NCBI RefSeq assembly: GCF_002127325.2 | Contig: NC_035448.2 | Location: forward strand, 12,291,408-12,355,407 | Direction of reading: 5' to 3' | DNA length: 64,000 nucleotides | DNA from: Helianthus annuus | Taxonomy: Eukaryota; Streptophyta; Magnoliopsida; Asterales; Asteraceae | Shown: positions 9,837-23,300 of the stretch, one piece after another | Layout of the letters: each line of letters begins with the position of its first letter | Numbering within the stretch: the stretch's first letter is position 1 | Program-made: the position numbers and the translations under genes | Notes under the pieces: generated by a model | What the model saw: only the letters and a program-made list of their open reading frames with translations | What the model was told of the DNA's origin: nothing | The model's database searches: none

Positions 9837-12800
9837 TGTCACACCCCGATTTTACCACGTGTCACCGGTGGGCCGGTGGGGGTTCCGTGACGTAGTTGAT
9901 ATCATCATAGTCAAACCACACAATTTAAATGCACAGCGGAAGCAAAATATATTACAATCCGATATGAAGTAATATCCAAGTATTACAGACGGAAAGTAAA
10001 AGATCCACAGGCGGATCGCAAGATAAAATAAAATATTGTTCAACAGACTTCAGGCATCTAAGCTTGCGAGACTTCTATTTGATGCTAGGAGAAACCAGGC
10101 TATTACACGTAGTACCTGCACTTAGTCTTTTTGGGAAAATACGTCAGTTTTCACTGGTAAATACAATTTAACTGACTCATTTTGAAAAGGTCTGAAAAAT
10201 TGATTTGAATGCCCGTGGCACAGAACATTTTATAACTTGGGACAATTATTTGCCTATAATCTTGTAAAAGAATTACATGTTTGTTAGCGTTCAGTATCCA
10301 GGTCGTGCCGGATTAAAGTTTAATAGACACACCACATAGTATAGTTCCGCCGCGAGATTTCTTCTCGTACCGACTGTTATACTTTATTTAATGCACTACG
10401 GGTGTACGCCTACACCCGTATGCTAAGGTCGTGGCCATTCTTTGAATGATACCAAGGATATCCGGGACATGGTCATTAAGCCCCCAAAGGCGTTATACAA
10501 ACAAAACAGCATTTTCAAACGGGTCACATTGATAATACCCAACTACTAATGAGTTAAGGTCAATTGCCCGACCAAGCGGTATTTTATATACCGTACCCCA
10601 AGCCCGTATAAGGGAAAATAAGTTAAAAGTATTTACCTGAGCTAAATATAAATTTAATCCTAGCCGTATACCACCAAGCAAGTACAGATAGCTTTTACTG
10701 GGCTCCTAATTATGGAACGAAGGTTTTTAATAACCTATTAGATTTCTAACGGGTCTTTAATTTGGCCTAAGCCTAGACCGGTTAGTTCTTAAATGAAGAT
10801 TACGGTTTAAACGCACGATAAGGCGAAGACCGTTTTTAGAATGTGGTTTTGACCCAACAAGCTTGCATACTTGTTTAATATGGGTAACTTAATCACATTC
10901 TGGATTTTGGGACCGAAATGATATGGTTTGACCCGTTTCGGCTATAATGGGTAAATGATGTCTGTCGTTAGTGACATGCAAAAACCGAAATAAACTAGTA
11001 GCTAGAGTAAGTCGGATATCGAACCAGAGGAGGATTGTGGAAAGTGTGTAATGTTAAGTTTTGATTAACTACTATTGAAAAAGTAAAACTCAGTTGTTGG
11101 ATTTGATTGATTATCTAAAAATTACGAACTAAAAGTGAGATTTAAATCAATAGAAAGAACAATGGTTCCTCCAGATTTCAGGTTTTGCAGCTAGATTCAA
11201 TTATGTGTTTAATCGAAACACTTACATAGACATAAGTGTTTAACCTAATTAGCCAATTGTGATAATCAACGACTAAGTACTCCGGTCAATACATAACGGG
11301 AGGTTATCAAATAATTATCAGTTACAATTACCAACCCTAATCCCATAGCAAATATATCCCAATTACTAGAACTCTCGGGAACTGAATGATCAAAGATTAA
11401 AGTTAAATAAAATGCAACCGGTTACAATTGATTAATCAAATCAAAGGTGAAAAGCATCGAATGCTTAGATCACCGAGTTATACGATTGTCACAAACACAT
11501 AAAATTATCCAACTTACAAAACCCTCCATCCGGAGAAAACCATAAAACTACTAGCCGCTCATGACGGTTGAATGATCTTCCCTAACTTCGGTCATCGTGC
11601 CCCTGTTTGTGTCTGCCGTCGAAGATGTGATGATTATTATGTTATTTTTCCCCTCTTTTTTATGTTGCCGCAATGAACAAATCACGTGTGCTTCTTCCTT
11701 GTTATCGGCCCAATCTAAAGATCTCCTCCAATTGGCCCAAATAGAGTCCACGTGCAGCCTGTGTTTGTGTCAGCCCACATGTGCGTAATATATGTTTGAT
11801 ATATCGGTTTTGGTGAGAATCTATTAATCCAAGTCAGGATGGCGGCCCACTTCTCTTGTATGTGTGGATTCCATATCAGAATAATGCCCTATACTTTTCA
11901 TATATTGTGTGTGGATGGATGGATTTATTAATTGTACTCATCAAATTAATGCTCCTCCACAATGTCTTCTTGTGATGATGATGTTGTTGACACCAAAAGT
12001 CTAGTGCACGTGATGTAAACTCCAAAATCAGCCAAGCCCTCAACCGCCACTTTGGTCTGCCGCCACTTAATTGAAAATGATGATAATCTACTAAAAAGAA
12101 TCAAAACCCTCTCCAAAAATATTCACGTGGATATCCACTCCAATGTTTCAAGATGTCTTCTCAATTAATTATTGATGTTCTTTTATTTCCCCAACATTCG
12201 ATAGCAGCCTTTTAATTCCAACTGTAGCCTACGGTCTTCGACCCGAACCAGTCTCGGGTAATGTTATTCACTTGATTATTATCCCCGACTGTTCCGCTTC
12301 ATCACTAAACCCTCTAATTTCACCGAATTACGCGATTAACCTGTAACATCACACATATGCGTAGTTATCACATTCACACCATATAATTATTTTAAATGCA
12401 ATAAAACACTCGATATAACACACTTTAACACCCGGGTTTCACACACTCCATCAGTAAACTAGTTATCTACGCCGATCCGAACGCATAAAGTGCGTAACGA
12501 GTAACCATAAGAGTCATATACAAGTTTCCTAAGTTAATATGCCTTAAACATGTTGTGATATCGGAATGATACCTTCCATCATTCCCCAAATGGTTTTAAA
12601 CCCAATTTATGCCTCATAAGGGCATTTTGGTCATTTTAAAGGGTGTAAAGGGTTTAAATAATAACCTGAGTTACAGGTCTGATTAAATCAGTAAATAAAC
12701 TTAATTTACTAAGTTATAACAGTAGGGTATTAATCCTTATGTGAAATTTATCAATCTTAATCATTCTAGACACCGTAGGGGCGTTTTGGTAATTTCATAA

Positions 12801-15485
12801 ATGCCTAAAAGGTCAAAACAGAAATTCTGAGTTTAAGTTATCCTCCTATTGTTAAAATATAAAATTTTACTGAATACATCAGTAGGTTTCAATCCCATAT
12901 GCTTAAATAGGTTCTAGTGCATACTTATGTGCTAAAAACGTTTAAAAAAGGCGATTTGGAGCCATTTCCGGGTTTTATAAAGAAAGCTGATATTTTTAAA
13001 ATTCCAGAAGGCTCAAAATAATATATTTAATATATTAGATCAGTAGAAAAAGGTTTGGGGTCAATCGGATTTATAAAACTCATTTTATGGCTTAAAAGGG
13101 CAAAACCGGCATTAGCCGAATTAAGCTTAGAACACTAAGTTATGCTCAGCCTAAAATTGAATAAAAATCTTTAAAAATCCCAAAATATTATTTTAATACA
13201 GTAGGTATAAAGTTTTATACAAAAATTTGGGTTTAGATAGGCTATATGCAATTTACGCTATTTAATTACTAAAGAAGCTTCTAATTACGCTATTGAGCAT
13301 AACTTCTAATCTGGACCTCAAAATGATGTCAGATTTTATGGACAAGTTTATAATTCAGTAGTGAAGGTTTCTATCCTCTCACATTTTCAAAAATATCGTT
13401 TTAAGGTCAAAAGGGCATAACGGTTAACAATTCGGCATATAACGGAAACTTGCAAATGAATAGGATAACTAAGGATTCAGGTTGTATAACCTCAGAGGGT
13501 TACACTAACCCATAACATGATCCTAAAGGAATCCTAAGGCATATCTAAATAAGTCTAATTCGGGTCAGAACTGAAAGTCAAAGCAAAAGTCAACTTTCGC
13601 GACTTTCGGCTCCGAACCGGGCCTATACTTAAAATTGTCGGGTTGAATCATGCTTAGACATGTTCAACTAATATTTACCAAGTTATTAATGTGGCAAAAC
13701 TGATTTTATGACTTCTAATTTAATAGTTATGCATTTTATTTAAAACTAACCCGTTTGACTTTAATTTGACCCGACAATTAAACTAAGTAAACGTGGTAAT
13801 TAGGAGGCGCCCTTTTGAGGGTTAATCACCTACCTAATTACGGTCACGTATCCATGTTCATTCCGAACCATGGCTCAACCGATTAAAAGTCAAAGCGTTT
13901 ATCGAAACGTTTGACCTTTCGGCTATAACCGCTAGAAATTTAAACTAGGCACGAAAGGGTACTTATAAGAGGTCCTATGAACTGAAGGAGGTTCTCAAAA
14001 AGAGTTCAAGACCCTCACAAATTAGAGATCATAGCAGATTTGAAGGAAATGGTGCAAATGAGAGCCAAATTCAATGGGTATATATAGGTTTTTGAGGACC
14101 GTTAGGATCGTTTCTTGATAAACGTGATCAAATCTGGACCGTACACCTTTACCCCTTGTTTTACAATCTATGGGCTGCCCAAGGACTGAAGAAAACCATT
14201 TGCAATTGATTAAAACAGCTGTAACAGCTGGAAATCAAGTTTCTAACATGGCAGTTTTGGTCCCTGCATGCTTCTAGCCCCTTTCTGATGCGTTTGAGGC
14301 CCGTTAAACCATTTTTAAGGCTATAAAATGATGCCTAAGCATAGGGAATATGAAACATGCTCAAAAATATGCCGGATGTCGGTTCGTTTGGTCGTACGGT
14401 CACGTTGTTCGGCTAATTACGACAGAACACGGACGGACGCGAAAAGCGATTCAAACGACGCGACGAATGGAATTTTATCATGGAGATCACTAAAATAAAA
14501 TATTTTAGTTCTTACATAAATTTTTGGGTGTCCGGGGATATTCAGAATGCGAGATATGCTCAAAAGTGCAAACTTGTGCACTTTTTGACACTCTTAGTCC
14601 CTGCATGACATAAAAGTTTATTTTTGCGCACCAAACACCTCTAATCCTATACCTAAGCTATATAAAGGATAAATAGGGTATGTTTAACTTATGAACATAT
14701 TCCGGAAGGTCTGTTACCATACGATTCGGCCTCCTTTTGCAGTTTGACGCAATTAGTCCCTTAATTGCGCAAAGTAGCACGAAATGCCGTTTAATGAAAT
14801 CTAAGCCTTCCATGGCCCATATTAATCATTCCCAAGCATATACTTAAATATTACTATGCTCTCGTTCGCTTAAATGGTCACCGAATGGCGTAGATTCAAA
14901 AGTTGACGCTTTACGCCCCTCTATTGCGCAACTTGCGCATTTCATCATTTATTAGCATTAAAGCCTCATTTAATCCATATTAGACATCATTGATAGTATT
15001 ATTAAACATCACGATGGTTCACGTTCGCTAAAAGGCCATTCAGAGGTATAATTAAACATATTGACGCTTTTAGTCCCTCTAACTTGCAAAGTGGCGCGTA
15101 ACTTTACTTATAGGCATAAAAACCCTTGTTGGCCATTACTTGGCATTCCCGAGAGTATAATTAAATATCATGAAGCTCCCGGTTTGTTAAAAGGTCACTC
15201 AGAGGTAAGAATTAACATGTTGACTCTTTTAACCCTTCATTGCGCAAACTTTCAATTAATTACGCAAACAGCCACACTTTATCATCAAGTGGCACATTTG
15301 TGAACATCCCCATCGTGAGAGGTTATTTAGAAACTTATTTTAGGTATGCTAACACTTCCAGTCCTTTCAAAATCAAAGTTTTCGATTTTTCGAAAAATTA
15401 GTCCCTAAATTTCACTGTTCGACTTTATTAGGGTTTATTACACTTGTCAATACATCATTGGACGTGATTTTTACGAGGTGTTACA
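9837..15485 (-). mobile_element. 3' LTR (left copy) of 14.7-kb LTR retrotransposon
   Basis: It starts TGTCACACCCCG and ends GGTGTTACA. The element occupies 9837-24508 and is flanked by CCACC (9832-9836 and 24509-24513). Its orientation is minus, judged from the PBS beside the right LTR and the gag reading direction, so this is the 3' LTR. It is 5649 bp because a 1498-bp solo LTR plus 5-bp TSD lies inside; without these it is about 4146 bp, nearly the same as the right copy. Most of the sequence is non-coding and it is nearly identical to the right copy. Confidence 0.9.
10956..12453. mobile_element. Solo LTR, 1498 bp, TSD GTAAA
   Basis: This block is absent from the otherwise collinear right LTR (junction at about 21479). 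It begins TGATG and ends CATCA (inverted 5-bp ends) and is flanked by GTAAA at 10951-10955 and 12454-12458. TG...CA ends with a 5-bp TSD and no internal region indicate an LTR left after LTR-LTR recombination. The superfamily could not be decided. The insertion post-dates formation of the host LTR pair. Confidence 0.85.
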
Positions 15486-15502
15486 TCCTCACCCCCTTAA
15501 AA
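15486..15502 (-). promoter_or_regulatory. Polypurine tract of the 14.7-kb element
   Basis: On the minus strand CTTTTAAGGGGGTGAGGA lies directly before the 3' LTR, the expected place of the plus-strand primer for reverse transcription. Confidence 0.65.
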
Positions 15503-17639
15503 GAAATCTCGACCTCGAGATTTGCTAAAATGCTGGAAGTTTCTTTTGTCGCATAACGGACTTAATCTTTCATAGCATGTCTGGAGTCTTTCCAAGCTCC
15601 CAAGTTGACCTCTATCTTAGGTACATGTATCCCTTTCGAGTATTCTTAACCTGCCGGTCCTTAATTGATACAGGTTTCTCATCATATCATAGATCTGCCT
15701 ATCATATGAGTTAATGCTTCTTGACTTATTGGTGAAACACATCCTTAAATCCTTAATGTGTAACGTATTGCGAGATCCGCCAAGCTCCTTAAATAGGTTT
15801 TAGCTTATAAGCTATTTGATCTTGATACATTCGATTCCTTCAAATGATTTCGTATATTCAGAGCTTAACTAGCCTAACAATTAATAGATTGGCACACCTT
15901 TCCAGGGTGATATCTTTTGTTGAACTTTATTTCTTAACAAGAACTTAGGAGGTTTGCTATTTCCATGAATCCTTGATTCCCTGCCGAATACTGGCAACTT
16001 ATAAATGATTATGGATTTGCACGATCTTATTCGTTGTTTCCAAGGCAACTTTCAGATCCTGATAATTGGACTTACCAATTTTCTGTCTAACAATAGATGT
16101 TTAACATCTCTTCTATACAAGGTCTCCCAAGGAGCAGCCTTGATACTTATATAACAACTATTATAGAAAAGCTAATCTTAAGGTGAGATGGTTATTCCAA
16201 TCACTGCTTACAACTAACCTTAAGGGATAGCTAATCCTTTAAGTCAGTCGAATAAATCGACGATCCTGGGCGGCTGATGGAAATTCTTAATTGTTGTCTA
16301 ATTAGGGTTGCGGTAATCAATACATAAGCAAAATGAACCGTCTTTCTTAATTAACTACATTGAATCCTCAGAATATTGAGTTAGGCTATAAGAATCCTCT
16401 ATTTCAAAACTTACTTAATCAGGGTTTCGATTCATCCAATGATGGTACTAGCCGTCTTGGAGATTTCATATTAATACAACCCTAAATGGGATATAAATCT
16501 TAACTCTACTTGCCTCTCAGGAGGTAACAGGGTAATCTTAGGAGAAGAAAATTCAAGATACAAGGCGGTTGTAGAGATTTTCCAAATTTCAGGCTCCAGT
16601 TTACCCATTATTTCTCGTGTCAAATAAATGACACACTCATGTTATAAGTCCACGAATTCCTTAATCGGGAACATTTGCATGAAAACTTCCATTCTGGATA
16701 TCTTCTTTGAATACCATTAGTTGAATTTAGTACCATATGACCATCGGGATATCTTTGTGGTCCCATGCATTAAACCTCCATACTGATCAGGCATGGAAGC
16801 AATCTATGGAACATATTAAGATACATCAATCCTCATATGGCGCTTTTATCATACTGTCTGGTATTCTCAATCGATTGAGATCAAGGAGATATCAACTGTA
16901 TATGCCGACGCACTTCCTCTATATAGAAGATACTTCAAAAATTTACGGCTGAAGGTTTCTGATGGGAACAGAAGAAACGGTTCTTATGATTTCGCTTGTA
17001 AGTTTTACCTTACACTTAATATCTGGGGTTCTTACGAAATATTTTCTAAAAGTTTGCTAAGCTTATGGTTTTATGAGAAACTTATCAGTACCCGAAACCA
17101 AACGAAATTCTTAGTACTAAAATCACAATAGGGGGGTTTATCTAATATCATTATTAATGCGAACTGCCTCTAATCATTCATCAGGAGGGTTAAACGCCTC
17201 TATTCTTAATCCTTTTAAACTCAGCTGCAGAATCTTTAACAATTTCGAGGCAGTCTTAGCTTTGACTGGCTATTTCTTAATCTATATAACATGAGTAGCT
17301 GAGGTAGATCCTTACTGGACTTACGATGAGCAGGTTTTGAGAACTTTTCATGACTTTTCTTATATCCTTTCAAGCAGCTGTGTTAATTTCAGTTTTGGAG
17401 ACTAACTTCATTAACGTTGAGGCTCACATCTGTTGCGCCATTAACACTTGTCGCATCTCTAGCATCGCGACTGTTGTTTGTCCTTTCCGAGTTTTCCACA
17501 CTCGAAGCTTTGGTATTAAATACCAATTTCAACAAGTGCTCAGGCAGTCCTTATCATGTTTCTTCCTTGAATTGCCAAGGGCTTAACATAAAAAGTCTTG
17601 ATAACCACTTGCTTCTTATTACCCACAATATGGGTTTAG

Positions 17640-18400
17640 CTATAAGATGATCAATCCATTCCTATCACTATATCGAATCCCTCTATTTCAATGGAAACAA
17701 GGACAGTGGGAAAGAATGGTTCCTAATAACATCCATCTAATATTGCTGAAGCAGTTTCTAGGGTACCATTGGCCAATCCTACTTTATCCTTAACGCTTAG
17801 AGTTTTTAACAGGCAGATTTAAAGATTTACAAAATCCATTGTCTACAAAAGACTTATCTGAACCTGAATTAAGTAATACTCTAGCATGAGCGTTATTGAT
17901 AAAGAAAGTACCTGTTGCGATGTCGTCATCCTGATTAGCTTCGTGAGCATCCATTTGAGAGTTTTCAGCGTTGGTCTTCTTAGCCTCCCCAGGCTTCTTG
18001 GTTTTATTTGGGCAATCCTGATATGCCCCTTCTCGTTGCAACCATAACAGGTTGCATCTTCCAGCTTCTTGCAATCCAACGTCTTGTGGCCTTTGGTCTT
18101 GCAAATTCCACACAATTTAGCACGTGGGTCTATCGTGCATTTTCCAAAATGTTGCTTTCTGTAGTTACTGCATTTGGGTTTTGCCTTCTTTGGCTTGGAC
18201 TGGTTTGAACCGGCCTTACCCTTTTTGCAACCTTTATTTGGGGTGTCATCGGACTTTCGCTTATGATCCTTCAACGCACGGTCCACAACGTTGTTTACGG
18301 CTACATCTATCATAGCCTGTAACTCGGTGCCCGTTAAATTCAGTCTTGCATCATCATTCTGATTAACTGGATGATTGGGAGTTTCGGAGGGGTCGGCCAT
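17640..18400 (-). pseudogene. Degenerate gag-protease of Ty3/gypsy type
   Basis: The reading frame begins at the ATG at 18400 (MADPSETPNHPVNQ) with a lysine-rich stretch, then Cys/His clusters (CGICKTKGHKTLDC, CYGCNEKGH), which are CCHC zinc knuckles for RNA packaging. Just after the last knuckle a frameshift moves into another frame (about 18020-17790). That frame carries the protease region, where the usual DSG triad reads NSG (LLNSGSDKSFV). The GMDWL end of the protease is still visible near 17650. The gag capsid N-terminus is missing. The protein would be inactive because of the frameshift and the Asp-to-Asn change. Confidence 0.75.
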
Positions 18401-19655
18401 GATGATGCTTCGAAGGCTACAAACTAAGTGGTAATAATTTATTTAATCATATAGGGAATTGTCGAACTTGATAATTAAATAGCCATGGTGCGAACAAACC
18501 ATATAGGCCAATAGATAGTATAAGATTTATTTGATTATGTTTTGCCTAGGTTTTTAAATAAACCATCTTTGGCGTTCACACAGAATCTAATCCTTCTTAT
18601 TAGACAGGGGATATAAGTCACAACTGTCAATGTCGTACAGACACTTTATATAGCACAATGGCTTTTTTTTAAAGGATTCTTTAGATGGCACAAAGCCTTG
18701 TCACAAGGACAATCTAAAACATAATCAACGATTCCTTTGGATCGGAAAATTTCATAACTCATTACCTTTTGACAGGAAGTTATGAATAACTATCTTTATC
18801 ATGAATGCATCTTTGCCCGTAGGCATACATCTAAAAAGGATGTTTTGACATATACATCATGTTCGATGATTATTAGCCATGATTCCTATTGACCATTTAG
18901 GCTAAAAGAAGGGTTGGAAGATTTCTAATACAAGGATGACAAGTGTGATTTCATCGCATCACCCATTGTCAGGAGTGTTAACACGTTTTCAGGTGTTTAA
19001 CAAGGATCTGAATCTCTTTAAATAGGTCTTACCATCGTAGCCAGGTCCCTAACGACATTCAAGCTAGGTTATACCCTTTGAGACTCTTTTTAATATAAAT
19101 ACTGGCAGGAAAGGAATGATATTTATTTTATTCAGGATTTTCATTATAATTATCCTAAATTTATTTAAAATATAACTATGGCACAAAAAGCCTAGTCACG
19201 TAGACAAGTTTAATTTATAACCAGGATTTTCACAGAATCGAGGTATTTGGGTCTGAATCACAGTTCATTACCCTTTCTTAACAGTGAGTTGCAGACTTCT
19301 ACTGTCTCTTAGTCCCAGAGGACGTTATTTATTACCCTCAGGCACTTCATCCTTAAGGGATGGCTATTTTACTTACAGGGAATTTTAAATAAATCCCAAT
19401 TTTCAAAGATGGCCTGTGTGATTTATACTGCATCACAATTTGCCCAGCATGTTAACATACTTTCAGATGTTAACCAAACTTTTGGAATCTTTTGGACAGG
19501 TTCTACCATCTTGGCCATGTCTATAATGACTCGTGGCTAGGTTTTACCCCGAAGATTCTTTTTTAATATTAAACGCAGAACAATCCTAAGTTGAGATGTT
19601 AATTATGGATCTGAATCTAATTATGGAGATACCATCTTGGCCCTGTCTTATATGA

Positions 19656-19835
19656 ACCATTGGGTGTCAGCCCAATGGCCACCAGCCCGCATTCTAACCC
19701 GGAGGTGGCGGGTTCGAGTCTTGCTCGTTCCCAATGCCCCTACGGTAGCGGATTTACCCCCAGACTCAGGCTTGTTGGGTGGCGGTCTGCGAGGTGGGAT
19801 CACCTTGGCGGTTGGGAGGACCGTGGAATATCCCC
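19656..19835 (+). mobile_element. Small tRNA-derived SINE, 180 bp, 15-bp TSD
   Basis: It is bounded by perfect 15-bp direct repeats CCCTGTCTTATATGA (19641-19655 and 19836-19850). Inside, GTCAGCCCAATGG resembles box A and GGCGGGTTCGAGTC is a good box B, spaced as in a tRNA. It ends in a C-run rather than poly(A), so 3' trimming or a different tail type is possible. It sits in the leader of the 14.7-kb LTR element and is younger than it. Confidence 0.8.
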
Positions 19836-20343
19836 CCCTGTCTTATATGACACGTGAACTAGGTCTTGTCCTTTTTAGATTTTGCCATCTTATAATAATG
19901 GCAGATCCTATAATAGGAACGTTATTTTAAATCTAATCGTCCCACTAGAATTCATACAGGCACATGGTTGCCCTAAACGGGACTTCTAAGGAGTGATGCT
20001 GTCCTTGAAGGGACAGAAGGATAAATATGCCTTTAAAAGGATTACTAAGGAAAACGAGCTTTAATAAAAAGGAGTTTCTTTTTCATTTTATTTCTGAATG
20101 CTTCTCCTTGGCTTCACGTTAACCCCAGTCGCAGCACGAAGCTCGGTCTTCCCTAGGATTCTAATGGGGAGAAATTCCATTACGGCTTCTTTGCTTGGCG
20201 ACGGATATAGAATTTAAAGCAACAATTCTCCGAATACAGATGAAAATATTCCTATGTTAAGTCTAGACTCAGAAGGTCAAGGAATGTGCTATTGTGTCAT
20301 TGAGATTAAACACAAAAGGCTAGTGTTTAATTCACTCAACGTT

Positions 20344-20356
20344 GGCCCTGATACCA
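20344..20356 (-). promoter_or_regulatory. Primer-binding site of the 14.7-kb element
   Basis: The minus strand reads TGGTATCAGGGCC, three bases inside the right LTR. It matches the initiator tRNA-Met primer sequence TGGTATCAGAGCC except for one base, and it fixes the minus orientation of the element. Confidence 0.7.
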
Positions 20357-20359
20357 ACC

Positions 20360-23300
20360 TGTCACACCCCGATTTTACCACGTGTCACCGGTGGGCCCGG
20401 TGGGGGTTCCGTGACGTAGTTGATATCATCATAGTCAAACCACACAATTTAAATGCACAGCGGAAGCAAAATATATTACAATCCGATATGAAGTAATATC
20501 CAAGTATTACAGACGGAAAGTAAAAGATCCACAGGCGGATCGCAAGATAAAATAAAATATTGTTCAACAGACTTCAGGCATCTAAGCTTGCGAGACTTCT
20601 ATTTGATGCTAGGAGAAACCAGCCTATTACGCGTAGTACCTGCACTTAGTCTTTTTGGGAAAATACGTCAGTTTTCACTGGTAAATACAATTTAACTGAC
20701 TCATTTTGAAAAGGTTTTAAAAATTGATTTGAATGCCCGTGGCACAGAACATTTTATAACTTGGGACAATTATTTGCCTATAATCTTGTAAAAGAATTAC
20801 ATGTTTGTTAGCGTTCAGTATCCGGGTCGTGCCGGATTAAAGTTTAATAGACATACCACATAGTATAGTTCCGCCGCGAGATTTCTTCTCGTACCGACTG
20901 TTATACTTTATTTAATGCACTACGGGTGTACGCCTACACCCGTATGCTAAGGTCGTGGCCATTCTTTGAATGATGCCAAGGATATCCGGGACATGGTCAT
21001 TAAGCCCCCAAAGGCGTTATACAAACAAAACAGCATTTTCAAACGGGTCACATTGATAATACCCAACTACTAATGAGTTAGGGTCAATTGCCCGACCAAG
21101 CGGTATTTTATATACCGTACCCCAAGCCCGTATAAGGGAAAATAAGTTAAAAGTATTTACCTGAGCTAAATATGAATTTAATCCCAGCCGTATACCACCA
21201 AGCAAGTACAGATAGCTTTTACTGGGCTCCTAATTCTAGAACGAAGGTTTTTAATAACCTATTAGATTTCTAACGGGTCTTTAATTTGGCCTAAGCCTAG
21301 ACCGGTTAGTTCTTAAATGAAGATTACGGTTTAAACGCACGATAAGGCGAAGACCGTTTTTAGAATGTGGTTTTGACCCAACAAGCTTGCATACTTGTTT
21401 AATATGGGTAACTTAATCACATTCTGGATTTTGAGACCGAAATGATATGGTTTGACCCGTTTCGGCTATAATGGGTAAACTAGTTACCTACGCCGATCCG
21501 AACGCATAAAGTGCGTAACGAGTAACCATAAGAGTCATATACAAGTTTCCTAAGTTAATATGCCTTAAACATGTTGTGATATCGGAATGATACCTTCCAT
21601 CATGCCCCAAATGGTTTTAAACCCAATTTATGCCTCATAAGGGCATTTTGGTCATTTTAAAGGGTGTAAAAGGGTTTAAATAATAACCTGAGTTACAGGT
21701 CTGATTAAATCAGTAAATAAACTTAATTTACTAAGTTATAGCAGTAGGGTATTAATCCTTATGTGAAATTTATCAATCTTAATCATTCTAGACACCGTAG
21801 GGGCGTTTTGGTAATTTCATAAATGCCTAAAAGGTCAAAACAGAAATTCTGAGTTTAAGTTATCCTCCTACTGTTAAAATATAAAATTTTACTGAATACA
21901 TCAGTAGGTTTCAATCCCATATGCTTAAATAGGTTCTAGTGCATACTTATGTGCTAAAAACGCTTAAAAAAGGCGATTTGGAGCCATTTCCGGGTTTTAT
22001 AAAGAAAGCTGATATTTTTAAAATTCCAGAAGGCTCAAAATAACATATTTAATATATTAGATCAGTAGAAAAAGGTTTGGGGTCAATCGGATTTATAAAA
22101 CTCATTTTATGGCTTAAAAGGGCAAAACCGGCATTAGCCGAATTAAGCTTAGAACACTAAGTTATGCTGAGCCTAAAATTGAATTAAAATCTTTAAAAAT
22201 CCCAAAATATTATTTTAATACAGTAGGTATAAAGTTTTATACAAAAATTTGGGTTTAGATAGGCTATATGCAATTTACGCTATTTAATTACTAAAGAAGC
22301 TTCTAATTACGCTATTGAGCATAACTCCTAATCTGGACCTCAAAATGATGTCAGATTTTATGGACAAGTTTATAATTCAGTAGTGAAGGTTTCTATCCTC
22401 TCACATTTTCAAAAATATTGTTTTAAGGTCAAAAGGGCATAACGGTCAACAATTCGGCATATAACGGAAACTTGCAAATGAATAGGATAACTAAGGATTC
22501 AGGTTGTATAACCTCAGAGGGTTACACTAACCCATAACATGATCCTAAAGGAATCCTAAGGCATATCTAAATAAGTCTAATTCGGGTCAGAACTGAAAGT
22601 TAAAGCAAAAGTCAACTTTCGCGACTTTCGGCTCCGAACCGGGCCTATACTTAGAATTGTCGGGTTGAATCATGCTTAGACATGTTCAACTAATATTTAC
22701 CAAGTTATTATTGTGGCAAAATTGATTTTATGACTTCTAATTTAATAGTTATACATTTTATTTAAAACTAACCCGTTTGACTTTAATTTGACCCGACAAT
22801 TAAACTAAGTAAACGTGGTAATTAGGAGGTGCCCTTTTGAGGGTTAATCACCTACCTAATTACGGTCACGTAGCCATGTTCGTTCCGAACCATGGCTCAA
22901 CCGATTAAAAGTCAAAGCGTTTATCAAAACGTTTGACCTTTCTGCTATAACCGCTAGAAATTTAAACTAGGCACGAAAGGGTACTTACAAGAGGTCCTAT
23001 GAACTGAAGGAGGTTCTCAAAAAGAGTTCAAGACCCTCACAAATTAGAGATCATAGCAGATTTGAAGGAAATGGTGCAAATGAGAGCCAAATTCAATGGG
23101 TATATATAGGTTTTTGAGGACCGTTAGGATCGTTTCTTGATAAACGTGATCACATCTGGACCGTACACCTTTACCCCTTGTTTTAGCAATCTATGGGCTG
23201 CCCAAGGACTGAAGAAAACCATTTGCAATTGATTAAAACAGCTGTAACAGCTGGAAATCAAGTTTCTAAAATGGCAGTTTTGGTCCCTGCATGCTTCTAG

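Larger units (their letters stand above)
15486..20359 (-). mobile_element. Degenerate internal region of the 14.7-kb LTR element
   Basis: This is the internal domain between the LTRs. On the minus strand about 15500-15680 preserves scraps of a chromovirus integrase C-terminus (EKPVSIKDRQVK, RSTWELG) with stops. About 17640-18400 preserves gag zinc knuckles and protease. I found no recognisable reverse transcriptase. Between 18400 and 20340 is an untranslated leader in which two diverged units about 0.5 kb apart (near 18940-19060 and 19410-19530) repeat GTTAACA...TTTCAG..GTTAAC. The element therefore cannot move on its own. Confidence 0.7.

Noticed and set aside
17350..17650. Two overlapping plus-strand open frames of ~78 codons
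   Set aside because: They lie antisense to the degenerate protease/pol region of the minus-oriented LTR element.
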